From Streptosporangiaceae bacterium (GTDB lineage: Bacteria; Actinomycetota; Actinomycetes; Streptosporangiales; Streptosporangiaceae), in the NCBI GenBank assembly GCA_030039095.1, contig JASHQP010000514.1, positions 1 through 20,610 on the forward strand: DNA of 20,610 nucleotides, read 5' to 3'. A program made the translations under genes and the position numbers. Shown piece by piece: positions 1 through 7,444 of this stretch. A model generated the notes under the pieces. It was not told the DNA's origin and ran no database searches. It was given only the letters and a program-made list of their open reading frames with translations. How positions within the stretch are numbered: the first letter of the stretch is position 1; each line of letters starts with the position of its first letter.

Positions 1-370
1 CCTCGAGTTCGACCGGTGCGGACACGCCGCGGAACCGCACGTAGGCGGAGGCGACCGGATAGGGCCCGCTGTAGGCGGCGACGCCCGGGGCGTGCGTCAG
101 CGCCCTGACCTGCGCCCCGGTCCGCGCCTTGACGGCCGCCGCCGAGCCGCTGGCCCCGCGGCCCTGGCCGCCGAGCTGGGCCACCACGTCCGGGCCCCTG
201 GTTGCGGCCCGGGTCTGCAGGTACGGCTGGTCGGTGACCCCGCGCAGGACCAGTCCGAGGGTGAGCGTGGCCGTGGCGGCGGTGATCGCCAGCACCAGCA
301 GCACCGCCGGGCCCGGCCGGTACCGCAGGTCCCGCCCGACGAGCCGGCCGACGAGCCGGATCCTGCCCAT
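1..370 (-). CDS. FtsX/MacB-type ABC transporter permease, N-terminal fragment
   Basis: This is the N-terminal 123 residues of a permease that continues beyond the left edge. It begins MGRIRLVGRLVGRDLRYRPG, a basic cytoplasmic leader, followed by one strongly hydrophobic segment (about residues 21-43) and then a polar stretch with QTRAATRGPDVVAQLGG. This is the arrangement at the start of MacB/FtsX-like permeases, where TM1 is followed by a large extracytoplasmic domain. The ATG at 370-368 lies 4 bp after the stop of the ATPase gene, so the two are almost certainly co-transcribed and translationally close. The likely role is the membrane half of a LolCDE/MacB-type exporter or mechanotransmission complex; the substrate cannot be told. 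The family call rests on the short N-terminus and the partner ATPase. Confidence 0.8.
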   Translation of the reverse strand, partial: MGRIRLVGRLVGRDLRYRPGPAVLLVLAITAATATLTLGLVLRGVTDQPYLQTRAATRGPDVVAQLGGQGRGASGSAAAVKARTGAQVRALTHAPGVAAYSGPYPVASAYVRFRGVSAPVELE

Positions 371-374
371 GACG

Positions 375-1132
<758 letters not shown>

Positions 1133-1136
<4 letters not shown>

Positions 1137-1660
1137 CTGTGGTCCTTCCGGGGCGTCCAGTTGCGCTCGCAGGCCTCCAGCCAGCGCAGGTCGGCCTGCA
1201 GGCGAAGCACGATGCCCTCGAGCAGGAGCCCGGCGGGCGAGCCGTCCGGCTCGGCCAGCGCCGCACGCTGGGCGTCGCGCAGCCGCCGCAGCAGCTCGCG
1301 CCGCTGGGTGTCGACGATCACCAGCGGGTCGGCCAGCCCGGCTGCCGCCGCGGCGATCAGCTTGAGATGAAACTCGGCCAGGTCCGGCCGCGGCCAGCTG
1401 ACTTCGGCGAGCCATCCGGCCACGCGCTGCTGCCCCGCGGCGGTCAGCGCGTACACCTTGCGGTCCGGCCGGTCGGGCCGGCCGGCCGACTGCTCCGACG
1501 CCGCCAGCCCGGCCCTCTCCAGCCGCGCCAGCGTGACGTAGACCTGGCCGTCATTCATCGCGCCGCCGAGCGGGCCGAGTGCCTGCCGCAGCCGCGCACG
1601 CAGCTCATAGCCGTGCGACGGCTCCTTCGCCAGCATCGCCAGCACCACTTCCTGCCGCAC
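1133..1660 (-). CDS. PadR family transcriptional regulator
   Basis: A 175-residue PadR regulator. Residues 1-82 form the winged helix: MLAKEPSHGYELRARLRQ, the MNDGQVYVTLARLERAGL recognition region and the RKVYALTAAGQQRV wing. A C-terminal helical part (about 95-170, Vir_act_alpha_C-like) should mediate dimerisation. The GTG at 1660 follows a strong GGGAGGTG ribosome site. It is the first gene of an operon with the ATPase (ATGA overlap) and the permease, a common actinobacterial arrangement in which PadR represses its own exporter operon and is released by a drug or envelope signal. A 26-bp palindrome just upstream is the likely operator. The ligand is unknown. Confidence 0.93.
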
Positions 1661-1672
1661 GAGCGCACCTCC

Positions 1673-1698
1673 CTAACAGTTAACTAGATAGCCGTTAG
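1673..1698. promoter_or_regulatory. Imperfect 26-bp palindrome, probable PadR operator
   Basis: The sequence starts CTAACAGTTAAC and ends GATAGCCGTTAG. Compared with its own reverse complement, 20 of 26 positions match, centred between 1685 and 1686. It lies 12 bp upstream of the PadR start codon, just beyond the ribosome site, and within the divergent spacer to the alpha/beta hydrolase. It is AT-rich in a very GC-rich context. Position and symmetry suggest autoregulation of the PadR-ABC operon, possibly with an effect on the hydrolase too. The operator role is inferred. Confidence 0.7.
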
Positions 1699-1769
1699 CC
1701 CCGTCGGTGTCAAGAGGAACCCGGGAGGCGGAGCGTGACCTGGACCGGTGCATCTGGTTCGCTTTATCC

Positions 1770-2666
1770 ATGTCGCTGCCACCTGACGATCCCGGAAGGC
1801 CGCCGGAATGGTTCGTGACCGCGCTCGCCACGCCGTCCAAGCAGGCCTCGGCCGACGTGGACGGCGCCTCGATCGTCTACCGGACGTACGGCGACCGTGA
1901 CGAGCGCGGCGTCGTGCTCGTGCACGGGGGCGCGGCGCACTCCCACTGGTGGGACCACATCGCCCCGCTGCTCGCGGCCGAGCACATGGTGGTCGCGCTC
2001 GACCTTTCCGGGCACGGCGACAGCGGGCGGCGCGCGGACTACAGCCTGGACATGTGGGCACGGGAGGTGCTCGCGGTCACCGCCGCCGCCGGGATCAGCG
2101 CACCGCCCACGGTGATCGGCCACAGCATGGGCGGCCTCGTCACGCTGCGCGCGGCGAGCCTGTACGGCCCGAGCCTGGCCGGGGCGGTGGCCGTGGACTC
2201 GCCGGTGCGCGACATCACTCCGGAGGAACGCGCCGCCCGCGAGCAGCGCGCGTTCGGGCCGCTGCGCGTCTACCCGACGGCCGAGGCCGCCATCGCCAGG
2301 TTCCACCCGATCCCGGACCAGCCCACGCTGCCGTACATCGCGGCGCACGTCGCCGAGACGTCGATCCGCCCGGTCGGCGGGGGCTGGAGCTGGAAGTTCG
2401 ACCCGCGCATCTTCGCCAGGCACCAGCTCACCCCGGCGCTGCTGACCCGGCTGGACTGCCGGGTGGCGCTGTTCCGGGCCGAGCACGGCATCGTGTCGCA
2501 GCAGATGAGCGACATGATGTATGACCGGCTCGGCCGCCTCGCCCCGGTGATCGAGATCCCGGCGGCCGCGCACCACGTGATGCTCGACTACCCGATCGCC
2601 CTGGTCACCGGCATTCGCACGCTGCTGTCCGACTGGGACCACTCCACCCCGGCCCGGCCGGGATGA
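1770..2666 (+). CDS. Alpha/beta hydrolase
   Basis: A complete alpha/beta hydrolase of 298 residues from the ATG at 1770. The oxyanion-region HGG is at residues 52-54 (VVLVHGGAAHSHWW), followed by DLSGHGDSG at about 78-86, the nucleophile elbow GHSMGG with Ser119, and a C-terminal AAHHVMLDYP with the probable catalytic His at 268/269. The acid residue is less certain; Glu238 in FRAEHG or a nearby Asp could serve. The substrate cannot be predicted: the family includes esterases, lactonases, epoxide hydrolases and haloperoxidases. The start is uncertain: an in-frame GTG at 1707 would add 21 residues, and neither has a clear ribosome site. The gene is divergent from the PadR operon and converges on the DUF3592 remnant, with a strong hairpin between. 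Confidence 0.88.
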   Translation: MSLPPDDPGRPPEWFVTALATPSKQASADVDGASIVYRTYGDRDERGVVLVHGGAAHSHWWDHIAPLLAAEHMVVALDLSGHGDSGRRADYSLDMWAREVLAVTAAAGISAPPTVIGHSMGGLVTLRAASLYGPSLAGAVAVDSPVRDITPEERAAREQRAFGPLRVYPTAEAAIARFHPIPDQPTLPYIAAHVAETSIRPVGGGWSWKFDPRIFARHQLTPALLTRLDCRVALFRAEHGIVSQQMSDMMYDRLGRLAPVIEIPAAAHHVMLDYPIALVTGIRTLLSDWDHSTPARPG

Positions 2667-2849
2667 CCCGCGCCAGGCCGTAGATCGCTGGCCGGCCTGT
2701 GGCGTCGCCGGGGTAAATGCGGACGCACCAAAGAGGCCGTCTGCGTCAAGCCGAAACTCGCTCGCTGACCAGAATCAGTGAAGCGGGCCCATTAAAACCC
2801 GGCATATCCGTCATTTCGCGCACCATGCCGCGAGGGCCCGGTGGGGTGT

Positions 2850-2907
2850 GTAGTGTCGCCGGCCCGTTGCTGCTGCTAGAGCGACAGCTACGGGCCGGCG
2901 ACACTAC
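2850..2907. terminator. Perfect 18-bp inverted repeat, 22-nt loop; probable bidirectional terminator
   Basis: The left arm GTAGTGTCGCCGGCCCGT (2850-2867) is exactly complementary to the right arm ACGGGCCGGCGACACTAC (2890-2907), with a loop of 22 nt. It lies between the convergent alpha/beta hydrolase and DUF3592 genes, the expected place for a shared terminator, and it ends 7 bp before the DUF3592 stop. No T tract follows on either side, as is common for actinobacterial terminators. Such long perfect arms with a long loop could also mark a small palindromic repeat element; no other copy was noticed in this window. Confidence 0.6.
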
Positions 2908-2913
2908 GGCATG

Positions 2914-3362
2914 TCAAGATCTGGCAGACACGCTCCAGCGGCCGGGCGCCATGCCGATGCCGACGGCCAGGAACGCCACGCCGACGGCCAGGAACGCCAC
3001 GCCGACGGCCAGGAACGCCACGCCGACGGCCAGGAACGCGAGATTCCCGTACCGCCCGTCCCAGCCGTTGACGAGGGCGTCGGCCGGGTCGTACCAGACC
3101 GGTACCTTCTGACCGGCGGCCGGGGCGGCTGCCTTCCGGATCGGCAGGGGGCAGAGCCGCTCGATCACCCGCCCGTCCTCGAGCGGGTACTGGATCAGAT
3201 TGCGCCGCGGTGATTCGGCGTCCCTGGGTCCCGGCACGGCCATCGCCCAGGCGGTCCGGCCGCTGCGCCGCAGCCTCCGCATACGGCTCCGGGCGGGCAG
3301 CCCCCGCCAGGGCGGCCACGAACCCCGGAAACGCGAAGCAGAGCCCCGATCACGACAGGCAT
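2914..3362 (-). pseudogene. DUF3592 membrane protein gene, broken by two apparent +1 indels
   Basis: The protein is spread over three frames. The ATG at 3362, behind AGAGGAAGG, starts MPVVIG; removing one base from the C4 run at 3344-3347 continues into CFAFPGFVAALAG; removing one from the C5 run at 3301-3305 continues into LPARSRMRRLRRSGRTAWAM. The last frame then stays open to the stop at 2914. The repaired product would be about 148 residues: an N-terminal membrane helix (about 1-20), a DUF3592-like middle (YPLEDGRVIERLCPLPI, then GQKVPVWYDPADALVNGWDG) and a C-terminal helix made of FLAVGVA repeats. DUF3592 proteins are small membrane proteins of unknown function. Either the gene is decaying or the sequence carries homopolymer errors; the neighbouring universal stress protein gene has the same kind of defect. 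Confidence 0.7.
2959..3042. repeat. Four tandem 21-bp repeats inside the DUF3592 transmembrane segment
   Basis: Units at 2959-2979, 2980-3000 and 3001-3021 are identical, starting GCCGACGGCCAGG and ending AACGCCAC. The fourth (3022-3042) diverges in its last few bases. Read on the minus strand each unit encodes the heptapeptide FLAVGVA, the copy nearest the C-terminus becoming FLAVGIG. The repeats therefore form an uninterrupted hydrophobic stretch of about 28 residues. Because the unit is 21 bp, gain or loss of copies keeps the frame. This is a coding minisatellite, not a CRISPR array: there are no spacers. Confidence 0.9.
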
Positions 3363-3440
3363 CGCGTACCGGGCCTTCCTCTGCCGACGGCGGCTGCCAC
3401 AGAACGACAGTAAGCCGCTGCGGGCGCCGCGGCCAGACCA

Positions 3441-3480
3441 CCCCCGCCGGGCGTCAAGCACCCCCGCCGGGCGTCAAGCA
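3441..3480. repeat. Two tandem 20-bp direct repeats upstream of the universal stress protein gene
   Basis: The unit CCCCCGCCGGGCGTCAAGCA occurs twice in immediate succession (3441-3460 and 3461-3480) and is followed by a further C-rich start, CCCCCC. It lies in the 249-bp non-coding spacer between the DUF3592 remnant (start 3362) and the universal stress protein gene (start 3612). Nothing else recognisable is in this spacer. It could be slipped-strand duplication or a repeated protein-binding site; there is no direct evidence for either. Confidence 0.8.
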
Positions 3481-3611
3481 CCCCCCGGGATGCCGGCTCA
3501 GTTTCGGGCTGAACGCGAGGGCCCGAAGGACTTGAGATCAGGCGTTGGCACGGGTATGTCTATCGACGCAGGCTGCCCGCGGACGGCAGCTCCGGCGGAA
3601 GGAGCAGTGAC

Positions 3612-4050
3612 ATGCCCGGAATCGTGGTGGGCGTCGACGGGTCGGCGAGCTCCCGGGAAGCCCTGGAATGGGCGGTGAAACACGCCGCGCTCGAGCACGC
3701 CGCGCTCACGGTCATTGCCGTGCACGAGGTGGCGGCCAGCGCCTGGACGGGCAACCCGATCGTGTACCCCGAAGACCAGCCGGGGGAGCAACAGGCACAG
3801 CAGGCGGCCCAGGAAGCGGTGAACAAGGCCATCAGCGACAACGGCGGCGCCGGCCCGGCGTCGGTGACCGTGCGCGGGGGTCAGCGGCCAGGCAGCCCAG
3901 CTGCTCATCGAGGCGTCGAGCGGCGCAGACCTCGTCGTCGTCGGCTCGCGCGGCGCAGGCGGATTCGCCGACCTGCTGACCGGCTCGACGAGCTCCAAGG
4001 TCGTCAACCACGCGGCCTGCCCGGTCGTCGTGGTCCGTCACCAGAGGTAA
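3612..4050 (+). pseudogene. Universal stress protein (UspA family), one apparent frameshift
   Basis: A UspA-family gene interrupted by one base. The first frame reads MPGIVVGVDGSASSREALEW through ASVTVRG, with the family VGVDGS start and Asp9. At a G5 run (3876-3880) the frame changes; dropping one G gives VSGQAAQLLIEASSGADLVVVG and continues to the stop at 4048-4050, for a product of about 145 residues, the normal family length. The second part holds GSRGAGGFADLLTGS, an exact fit to the G-2X-G-9X-G-S nucleotide-binding motif, so the intact protein would be an ATP-binding type. A GGAAGGAG ribosome site precedes the ATG. Such proteins act in dormancy, hypoxia or nutrient stress. Without repair the gene would give a truncated product with an unrelated Arg-rich tail. 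The defect may be a sequencing error. Confidence 0.88.
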
Positions 4051-4054
4051 CGCA

Positions 4055-4091
4055 CGGACCCCCGCCGACTCACCCGGCCGGCGGGGGTCCG
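4055..4091. terminator. Hairpin terminator between convergent genes
   Basis: The 13-bp perfect arms CGGACCCCCGCCG (4055-4067) and CGGCGGGGGTCCG (4079-4091) flank an 11-nt loop. The structure begins 4 bp after the universal stress protein stop and overlaps the last codons of the convergent GNAT gene, whose C-terminal GPPPAG is encoded by the stem. It is well placed to stop transcription from both sides. No T tract is present. Confidence 0.72.
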
Positions 4092-4645
4092 GCCTGCTTC
4101 GCCCGCCACTCGTCCTCGAGCATCGCGTACACGACCTCGTCGGTCCACTCGCCCTTGACGATCTCGTTCTCCACGAAATGGGCTTCGCGGCGCATGCCGA
4201 GACGCTCGAGGACCCGGGCCGACGCCGTGTTGCGCGCGTCGATGCGGCCGACGATGCGGTGCAGCCCGTAGTCGTCGAAGCCGAGCCCCAGCAGCACCCT
4301 GGCCGCCTCGGTCGCGTACCCCCGTCCGCCATAGTCCGGGTGGAACACGTACCCGATCTCGCCCTGCCGGTGCTCCGGGTTCCGCAGGAACAGCGCCACG
4401 TCCCCGATGAGCGTGCCGGAGTCCGGTAGCACGACGGCCAGGTCCACGGCGTCCCGTTCAGGCCCGGCGGCGCGGATCCTGGCCCGAAGGATCTCGCGGA
4501 CCTGCTCCCGGTCCCGGGTGTCGTACATCAGGTAGCGGGTCACCTCCGGCCGGGACTGGATGTCGTACAGCGCGTCAAGGTCGCCGCAGACGTACGGGCG
4601 GAGGGTGAGCCGCGCCGTCCTGAGGGGAAAGTCGGGCCTGACCAT
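4070..4645 (-). CDS. GNAT family N-acetyltransferase (RimJ/RimL-like)
   Basis: A 191-residue acetyltransferase of the RimJ/RimL-type GNAT group. It starts with the typical LRTARLTLRPYVCGDLDALY, followed by IGDVALFLRNPEHRQGEIGYVF at about 80-101. The acetyl-CoA loop PDYGGRGYATEA is at 103-114, and IDARNTASARVLERLGMRRE at 135-154 is the conserved Asn-containing helix. It should transfer acetyl from acetyl-CoA to an amine: a protein N-terminus, an antibiotic or a metabolite. The substrate is not predictable. The ATG at 4645 is the first good start before the conserved domain. It is divergent from the methyltransferase gene with an 85-bp spacer, and its 3' end overlaps a terminator hairpin shared with the universal stress protein gene. 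Confidence 0.92.
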   Translation of the reverse strand: MVRPDFPLRTARLTLRPYVCGDLDALYDIQSRPEVTRYLMYDTRDREQVREILRARIRAAGPERDAVDLAVVLPDSGTLIGDVALFLRNPEHRQGEIGYVFHPDYGGRGYATEAARVLLGLGFDDYGLHRIVGRIDARNTASARVLERLGMRREAHFVENEIVKGEWTDEVVYAMLEDEWRAKQAGPPPAG

Positions 4646-4730
4646 CGGGCCATCGTGTCATACACCCCGCTGATCCCTTACCATCCGATATTGGAGCGGA
4701 TACCTCGGCCGGGGCACGGGGTGACGTGAC

Positions 4731-5525
4731 ATGGGGCCTGACGACGCTGCCGGGTACGGGCTGGACAACGCGTGGCACAGCGCGCTGGCCCGGCTCCGGT
4801 TCGTGGAGCAATGGCTGGATCCGGCGACGATCAGGAACCTGCGCGCCAGGGGTGTCGGGGCCGGGTGGCGGTGCCTCGAGGTCGGCGGCGGCGCCGGGTC
4901 GGTCGCCCGGTGGCTGTGCGGCCAGGTGTGCCCGGACGGCGAGGTCGTGGTCACCGACATCGACACCCGGTTCCTGGAGAGGCTGACCGAGGCGAACCTG
5001 CGCGTGATACGCCACGACATCATCGCCGACAAACTCCCGCCCGACGCGTTCGACCTCGTGCACTGCCGGCTGGTCCTGGCGTACCTGCCCCGGCGGCAGG
5101 CGGTGTTATCCAAGCTCGCCGCCGCCCTGAAGCCGCGCGGCCACCTGGTGGCCGAGGAGATGGACTCCGTCTCGGTGGTGGCCGACACCAGCCAGCCCGG
5201 CGGCCGGGCCTTCAACGCGGCCGTCGCCAGCGCCAGCGACGTGCTGCGGTCCCGGGGCTTCGACCCCTGCTGCGGCCGCGCGCTGCTGGCCGGCTTCGCC
5301 GCAGCGGGCCTGGCGGACGTCGGCACCGAAGGTCACGTCCGGTTGTGGCGCGGCGGCTCGCCGGGGGCGGCGGCCTGGCAGCTGACGTTCGGTCAACTGG
5401 GCAGCGACATGGCCGCCCTCGGACTCGATGACGCGACGATCGCCGACGCCATCGCGGCGTGCGAGGATCCCGGCTTCACGTTCATGTCGCAGGTCACGAT
5501 CACCGCCTGGGGCCAGCGTCCGTAG
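4731..5525 (+). CDS. Class I SAM-dependent methyltransferase
   Basis: A 264-residue methyltransferase with a Rossmann fold. Motif I LEVGGGAGSVARWL is at about 49-62, the acidic end of strand 2 at 74-78 (VTDID), HDI at 95-97, and FDLVHCRLVLAYLPRR at about 107-122 is the motif IV/post-motif region followed by LKPRGHLVAEE. The C-terminal part (about 150-264) probably forms the acceptor pocket. Overall it resembles UbiE/Methyltransf_25-type enzymes acting on small molecules; the acceptor is unknown. The ATG at 4731 follows GGGGTGACGTGAC, with only a weak ribosome site. The hemerythrin-like gene starts 37 bp downstream on the same strand and may be co-transcribed. Confidence 0.9.
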   Translation: MGPDDAAGYGLDNAWHSALARLRFVEQWLDPATIRNLRARGVGAGWRCLEVGGGAGSVARWLCGQVCPDGEVVVTDIDTRFLERLTEANLRVIRHDIIADKLPPDAFDLVHCRLVLAYLPRRQAVLSKLAAALKPRGHLVAEEMDSVSVVADTSQPGGRAFNAAVASASDVLRSRGFDPCCGRALLAGFAAAGLADVGTEGHVRLWRGGSPGAAAWQLTFGQLGSDMAALGLDDATIADAIAACEDPGFTFMSQVTITAWGQRP

Positions 5526-5562
5526 GCGCGGCGCACTAGGCTCGCGGCGACGGGAGGCACCG

Positions 5563-6126
5563 GTGGACATTACCCAGCTGATCCTTGACGACCATCACGA
5601 GCAGCGACGGCTGTTCGCCATGATCGAGGAGGTCGACCCCGGCGACACCGGCACGCTGAGCGCCCTCTGGTCGCGTCTCGCCGCGTTCCTCGAGCTGCAC
5701 GCCGCCGCCGAGGAAGCGATCTTCTATCCCGAGCTGCTCGAGGTCGACAAGCTGGCCGGCCGGCGGGGCAGCGGCGAGGCGGAGACGCTGGACGCCATCG
5801 GGGACCACAACGAGATCCGGGACGCCGTCGCCGCTGTCGGTCCCCACGACGTGGGCAGCAGCGACTGGTTCGCGGCGGTGGCCGCGGCGAACAAGGCCAA
5901 CGGCGACCACATGGCCGAGGAGGAACGCGAGGGCCTGACCGACTTCCGCAGGTTCGCCAGCCTGCAGCTGCGCCACGACCTGGCCGTCGCGTTCGCCGCC
6001 TACGAGGCGCGGCACTATCAGGGCGTCGAGCCCGTGGACAGGGACCCGGCCGCCTACGTGCGGCAGGCAGAGCGGGCGATCGGGGGTTCCGGCTCGCTCG
6101 ACATCGGCAGCCTCAAGGGCCTGTGA
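5563..6126 (+). CDS. Hemerythrin HHE domain protein
   Basis: A 187-residue hemerythrin-like protein. Probable di-iron ligands lie in DDHHEQRRLF (His11/12), FLELHAAAEEAIFYPEL (His46, Glu50), GDHNEIRDAV (His82) and NGDHMAEEEREGL (His116, Glu120), each in a predicted helix of a four-helix bundle. Such proteins bind oxygen or nitric oxide or act as iron-based redox sensors; here the protein is cytoplasmic, with no signal peptide. The GTG at 5563 was chosen because GGGAGG lies 5 bp before it and the HHE domain then starts at residue 2; the frame is open further upstream, but that region overlaps the methyltransferase. The C-terminal approximately 40 residues are outside the domain. It ends 4 bp from the convergent DUF3224 gene. 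Confidence 0.92.
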   Translation: MDITQLILDDHHEQRRLFAMIEEVDPGDTGTLSALWSRLAAFLELHAAAEEAIFYPELLEVDKLAGRRGSGEAETLDAIGDHNEIRDAVAAVGPHDVGSSDWFAAVAAANKANGDHMAEEEREGLTDFRRFASLQLRHDLAVAFAAYEARHYQGVEPVDRDPAAYVRQAERAIGGSGSLDIGSLKGL

Positions 6127-6130
6127 GCCG

Positions 6131-6511
6131 TCAGGCCAGGTTGATCTCGAAGTAGGCGCCCTGTTCGTCGTGCACGATCCGGGCCGGGCCGGACCAGCCG
6201 GTGAAGTCGCCGGTGCCGGTGCCGGGCACGACGTGGCCGAACCAGGTGCCGGGATCGGACTCCAGGCCGCCGTGCTGGACGGTGACCGAGCCCTGGCGCC
6301 CGTCGTCGGTGCGGCCGGTGATCCGCTCCGTGGCCACGTACGACCGCGAGCCCTCCTCGGTGCCCGCCGACATGAACAGGGTCGTCGCCGTGCCGGTGAT
6401 CCCGGACGTGAACGTCTTCGCGAACGTCAGCAGGCCGAACCAGTCGGCGTCCAGGCCCACGACCTGCCGCGGCTCGAAGCCATCGACCTTGAAGCGCGCG
6501 ATCAGCGTCAC
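6131..6511 (-). CDS. DUF3224 family protein
   Basis: A small 126-residue protein whose text fits DUF3224: FAKTFTSGITGTATTLFMSAG, SYVATERITGRTDDGRQGSVTVQHGG, and VVPGTGTGDFTGWSGPARI followed by AYFEINL. The pattern of short alternating beta strands suggests an avidin/lipocalin-like barrel. The biochemical role of the family is not known to me. The GTG at 6511 has GGGGAGG immediately upstream. The gene stands alone: it is divergent from the M55 peptidase gene and nearly touches the 3' end of the convergent hemerythrin gene. Confidence 0.88.
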   Translation of the reverse strand: MTLIARFKVDGFEPRQVVGLDADWFGLLTFAKTFTSGITGTATTLFMSAGTEEGSRSYVATERITGRTDDGRQGSVTVQHGGLESDPGTWFGHVVPGTGTGDFTGWSGPARIVHDEQGAYFEINLA

Positions 6512-6600
6512 CGTTTCCTCCCCATCGACGTGGCCGTCAGGCTCCCGAGGGTACTGGCGTAACGTGCGGGCCAGGCACGGACGGCTGACGGGAGTGCGCG

Positions 6601-7419
6601 ATGCGGGTTCTGGTTTCTGTCGACATGGAGGGTGCTGCGGGCGTTGTGGACCCGGAGGATGTCCGTCCCGGCCACAGCGAGTACGAGCGCAACCGCAGGC
6701 AGCTGACCGCCGAGGCCAGTGCCGCCGTGCGGGGTGTGCACGCCGCGGACCCCGGGGCCGAGGTGCTGGTGACCGAGGCGCACTCGGCCTTCAGGAACCT
6801 GCTGCCCGAGCTGCTCGACCGCCGTTCCGTGCTGCTGCGCGGCAAGCCCAAGCCGTACGGGATGATGGCGGGCCTGGCCGACAACGTCGACGCGGTGGTG
6901 TGCATCGGGTACCACGGCAAGGCCGGCACGCCCGGCTCGGTGCTCGCGCACACGATCAACAGCGGCGTGATCGCCGACGTGCGCTGCGAGGGGCGTTCGC
7001 TCGGCGAACTCGGGCTGAACACGGCGCTCGCGGCGTCGAGCGGCGCGCCCGTGGTGATGGTGTCCGGCGACGACAGCGTGGCCGCCGAGGCGGCCGACAT
7101 CGCTCCGGGCATGCACACGGTGGTGGTGAAGCAGGGACTGGGCACGCGCGCCGGGGCGCTGCTGCACCCGGACGAGGCCTGCGAGCGGATCGAGACCGAG
7201 GTCCCGCCCGCGCTCGCCGACCGTGACGCCATCCGGCCGCTGCGCTTCGACGGCCCGGTGCTCGCCGAGGTCGACGTGCTCATGCCGCACATGACCGAGC
7301 GCGCGCTGCTCGTGCCGGGTATGGAGCTGAAGGATGGCTGTACGCTGCGCTACGCGGCGCCCGATTTCCGGTCGGCGTATCAGGTCATTCAGCTGATCGC
7401 GATGCTCGGCGGCATCTGA
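6601..7419 (+). CDS. M55 family D-aminopeptidase (DppA-like)
   Basis: A 272-residue M55 peptidase similar to Bacillus DppA, a zinc D-aminopeptidase that releases D-Ala from peptides. The N-terminus RVLVSVDMEGAAGV carries the metal ligands Asp8 and Glu10. Further conserved positions appear as His61 (VTEAHS), His105 (GYHGKAGT), the catalytic-type His117 (LAHTIN) and Glu136 (GRSLGELGLN), matching the DppA ligand set in order and spacing. DppA has NDAH where this has TEAH. The ATG follows GGGAG at a 7-nt spacing. No dipeptide ABC transporter genes are adjacent, so a link to peptidoglycan peptide use is inference only. It converges on the DUF2090 gene. Confidence 0.93.
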   Translation: MRVLVSVDMEGAAGVVDPEDVRPGHSEYERNRRQLTAEASAAVRGVHAADPGAEVLVTEAHSAFRNLLPELLDRRSVLLRGKPKPYGMMAGLADNVDAVVCIGYHGKAGTPGSVLAHTINSGVIADVRCEGRSLGELGLNTALAASSGAPVVMVSGDDSVAAEAADIAPGMHTVVVKQGLGTRAGALLHPDEACERIETEVPPALADRDAIRPLRFDGPVLAEVDVLMPHMTERALLVPGMELKDGCTLRYAAPDFRSAYQVIQLIAMLGGI

Positions 7420-7428
7420 CCATTGCTG

Positions 7429-7444
7429 GCCAGCGTCAGCTGGC
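7429..7444. terminator. Small hairpin between convergent genes
   Basis: GCCAGC and GCTGGC pair around a GTCA tetraloop in the space between the M55 peptidase stop (7419) and the DUF2090 stop (7436), overlapping the latter. On the plus strand it is followed by TTCTTC. It is short, so the terminator role is plausible but not strong. Confidence 0.4.

Noticed and set aside
2959..3042. CRISPR-like array
   Set aside because: The units are contiguous, with no spacers, and have an in-frame coding explanation.
2717..3112. Plus-strand frame with a repeated PTARNAT peptide
   Set aside because: The repeat is the antisense reading of the 21-bp minisatellite in the DUF3592 gene; the minus-strand reading gives a proper membrane helix in a recognisable domain.
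3525..3555. A DevR/DosR box upstream of the universal stress protein gene
   Set aside because: Only a GGACT half-site is visible; the second half does not match the known palindrome.
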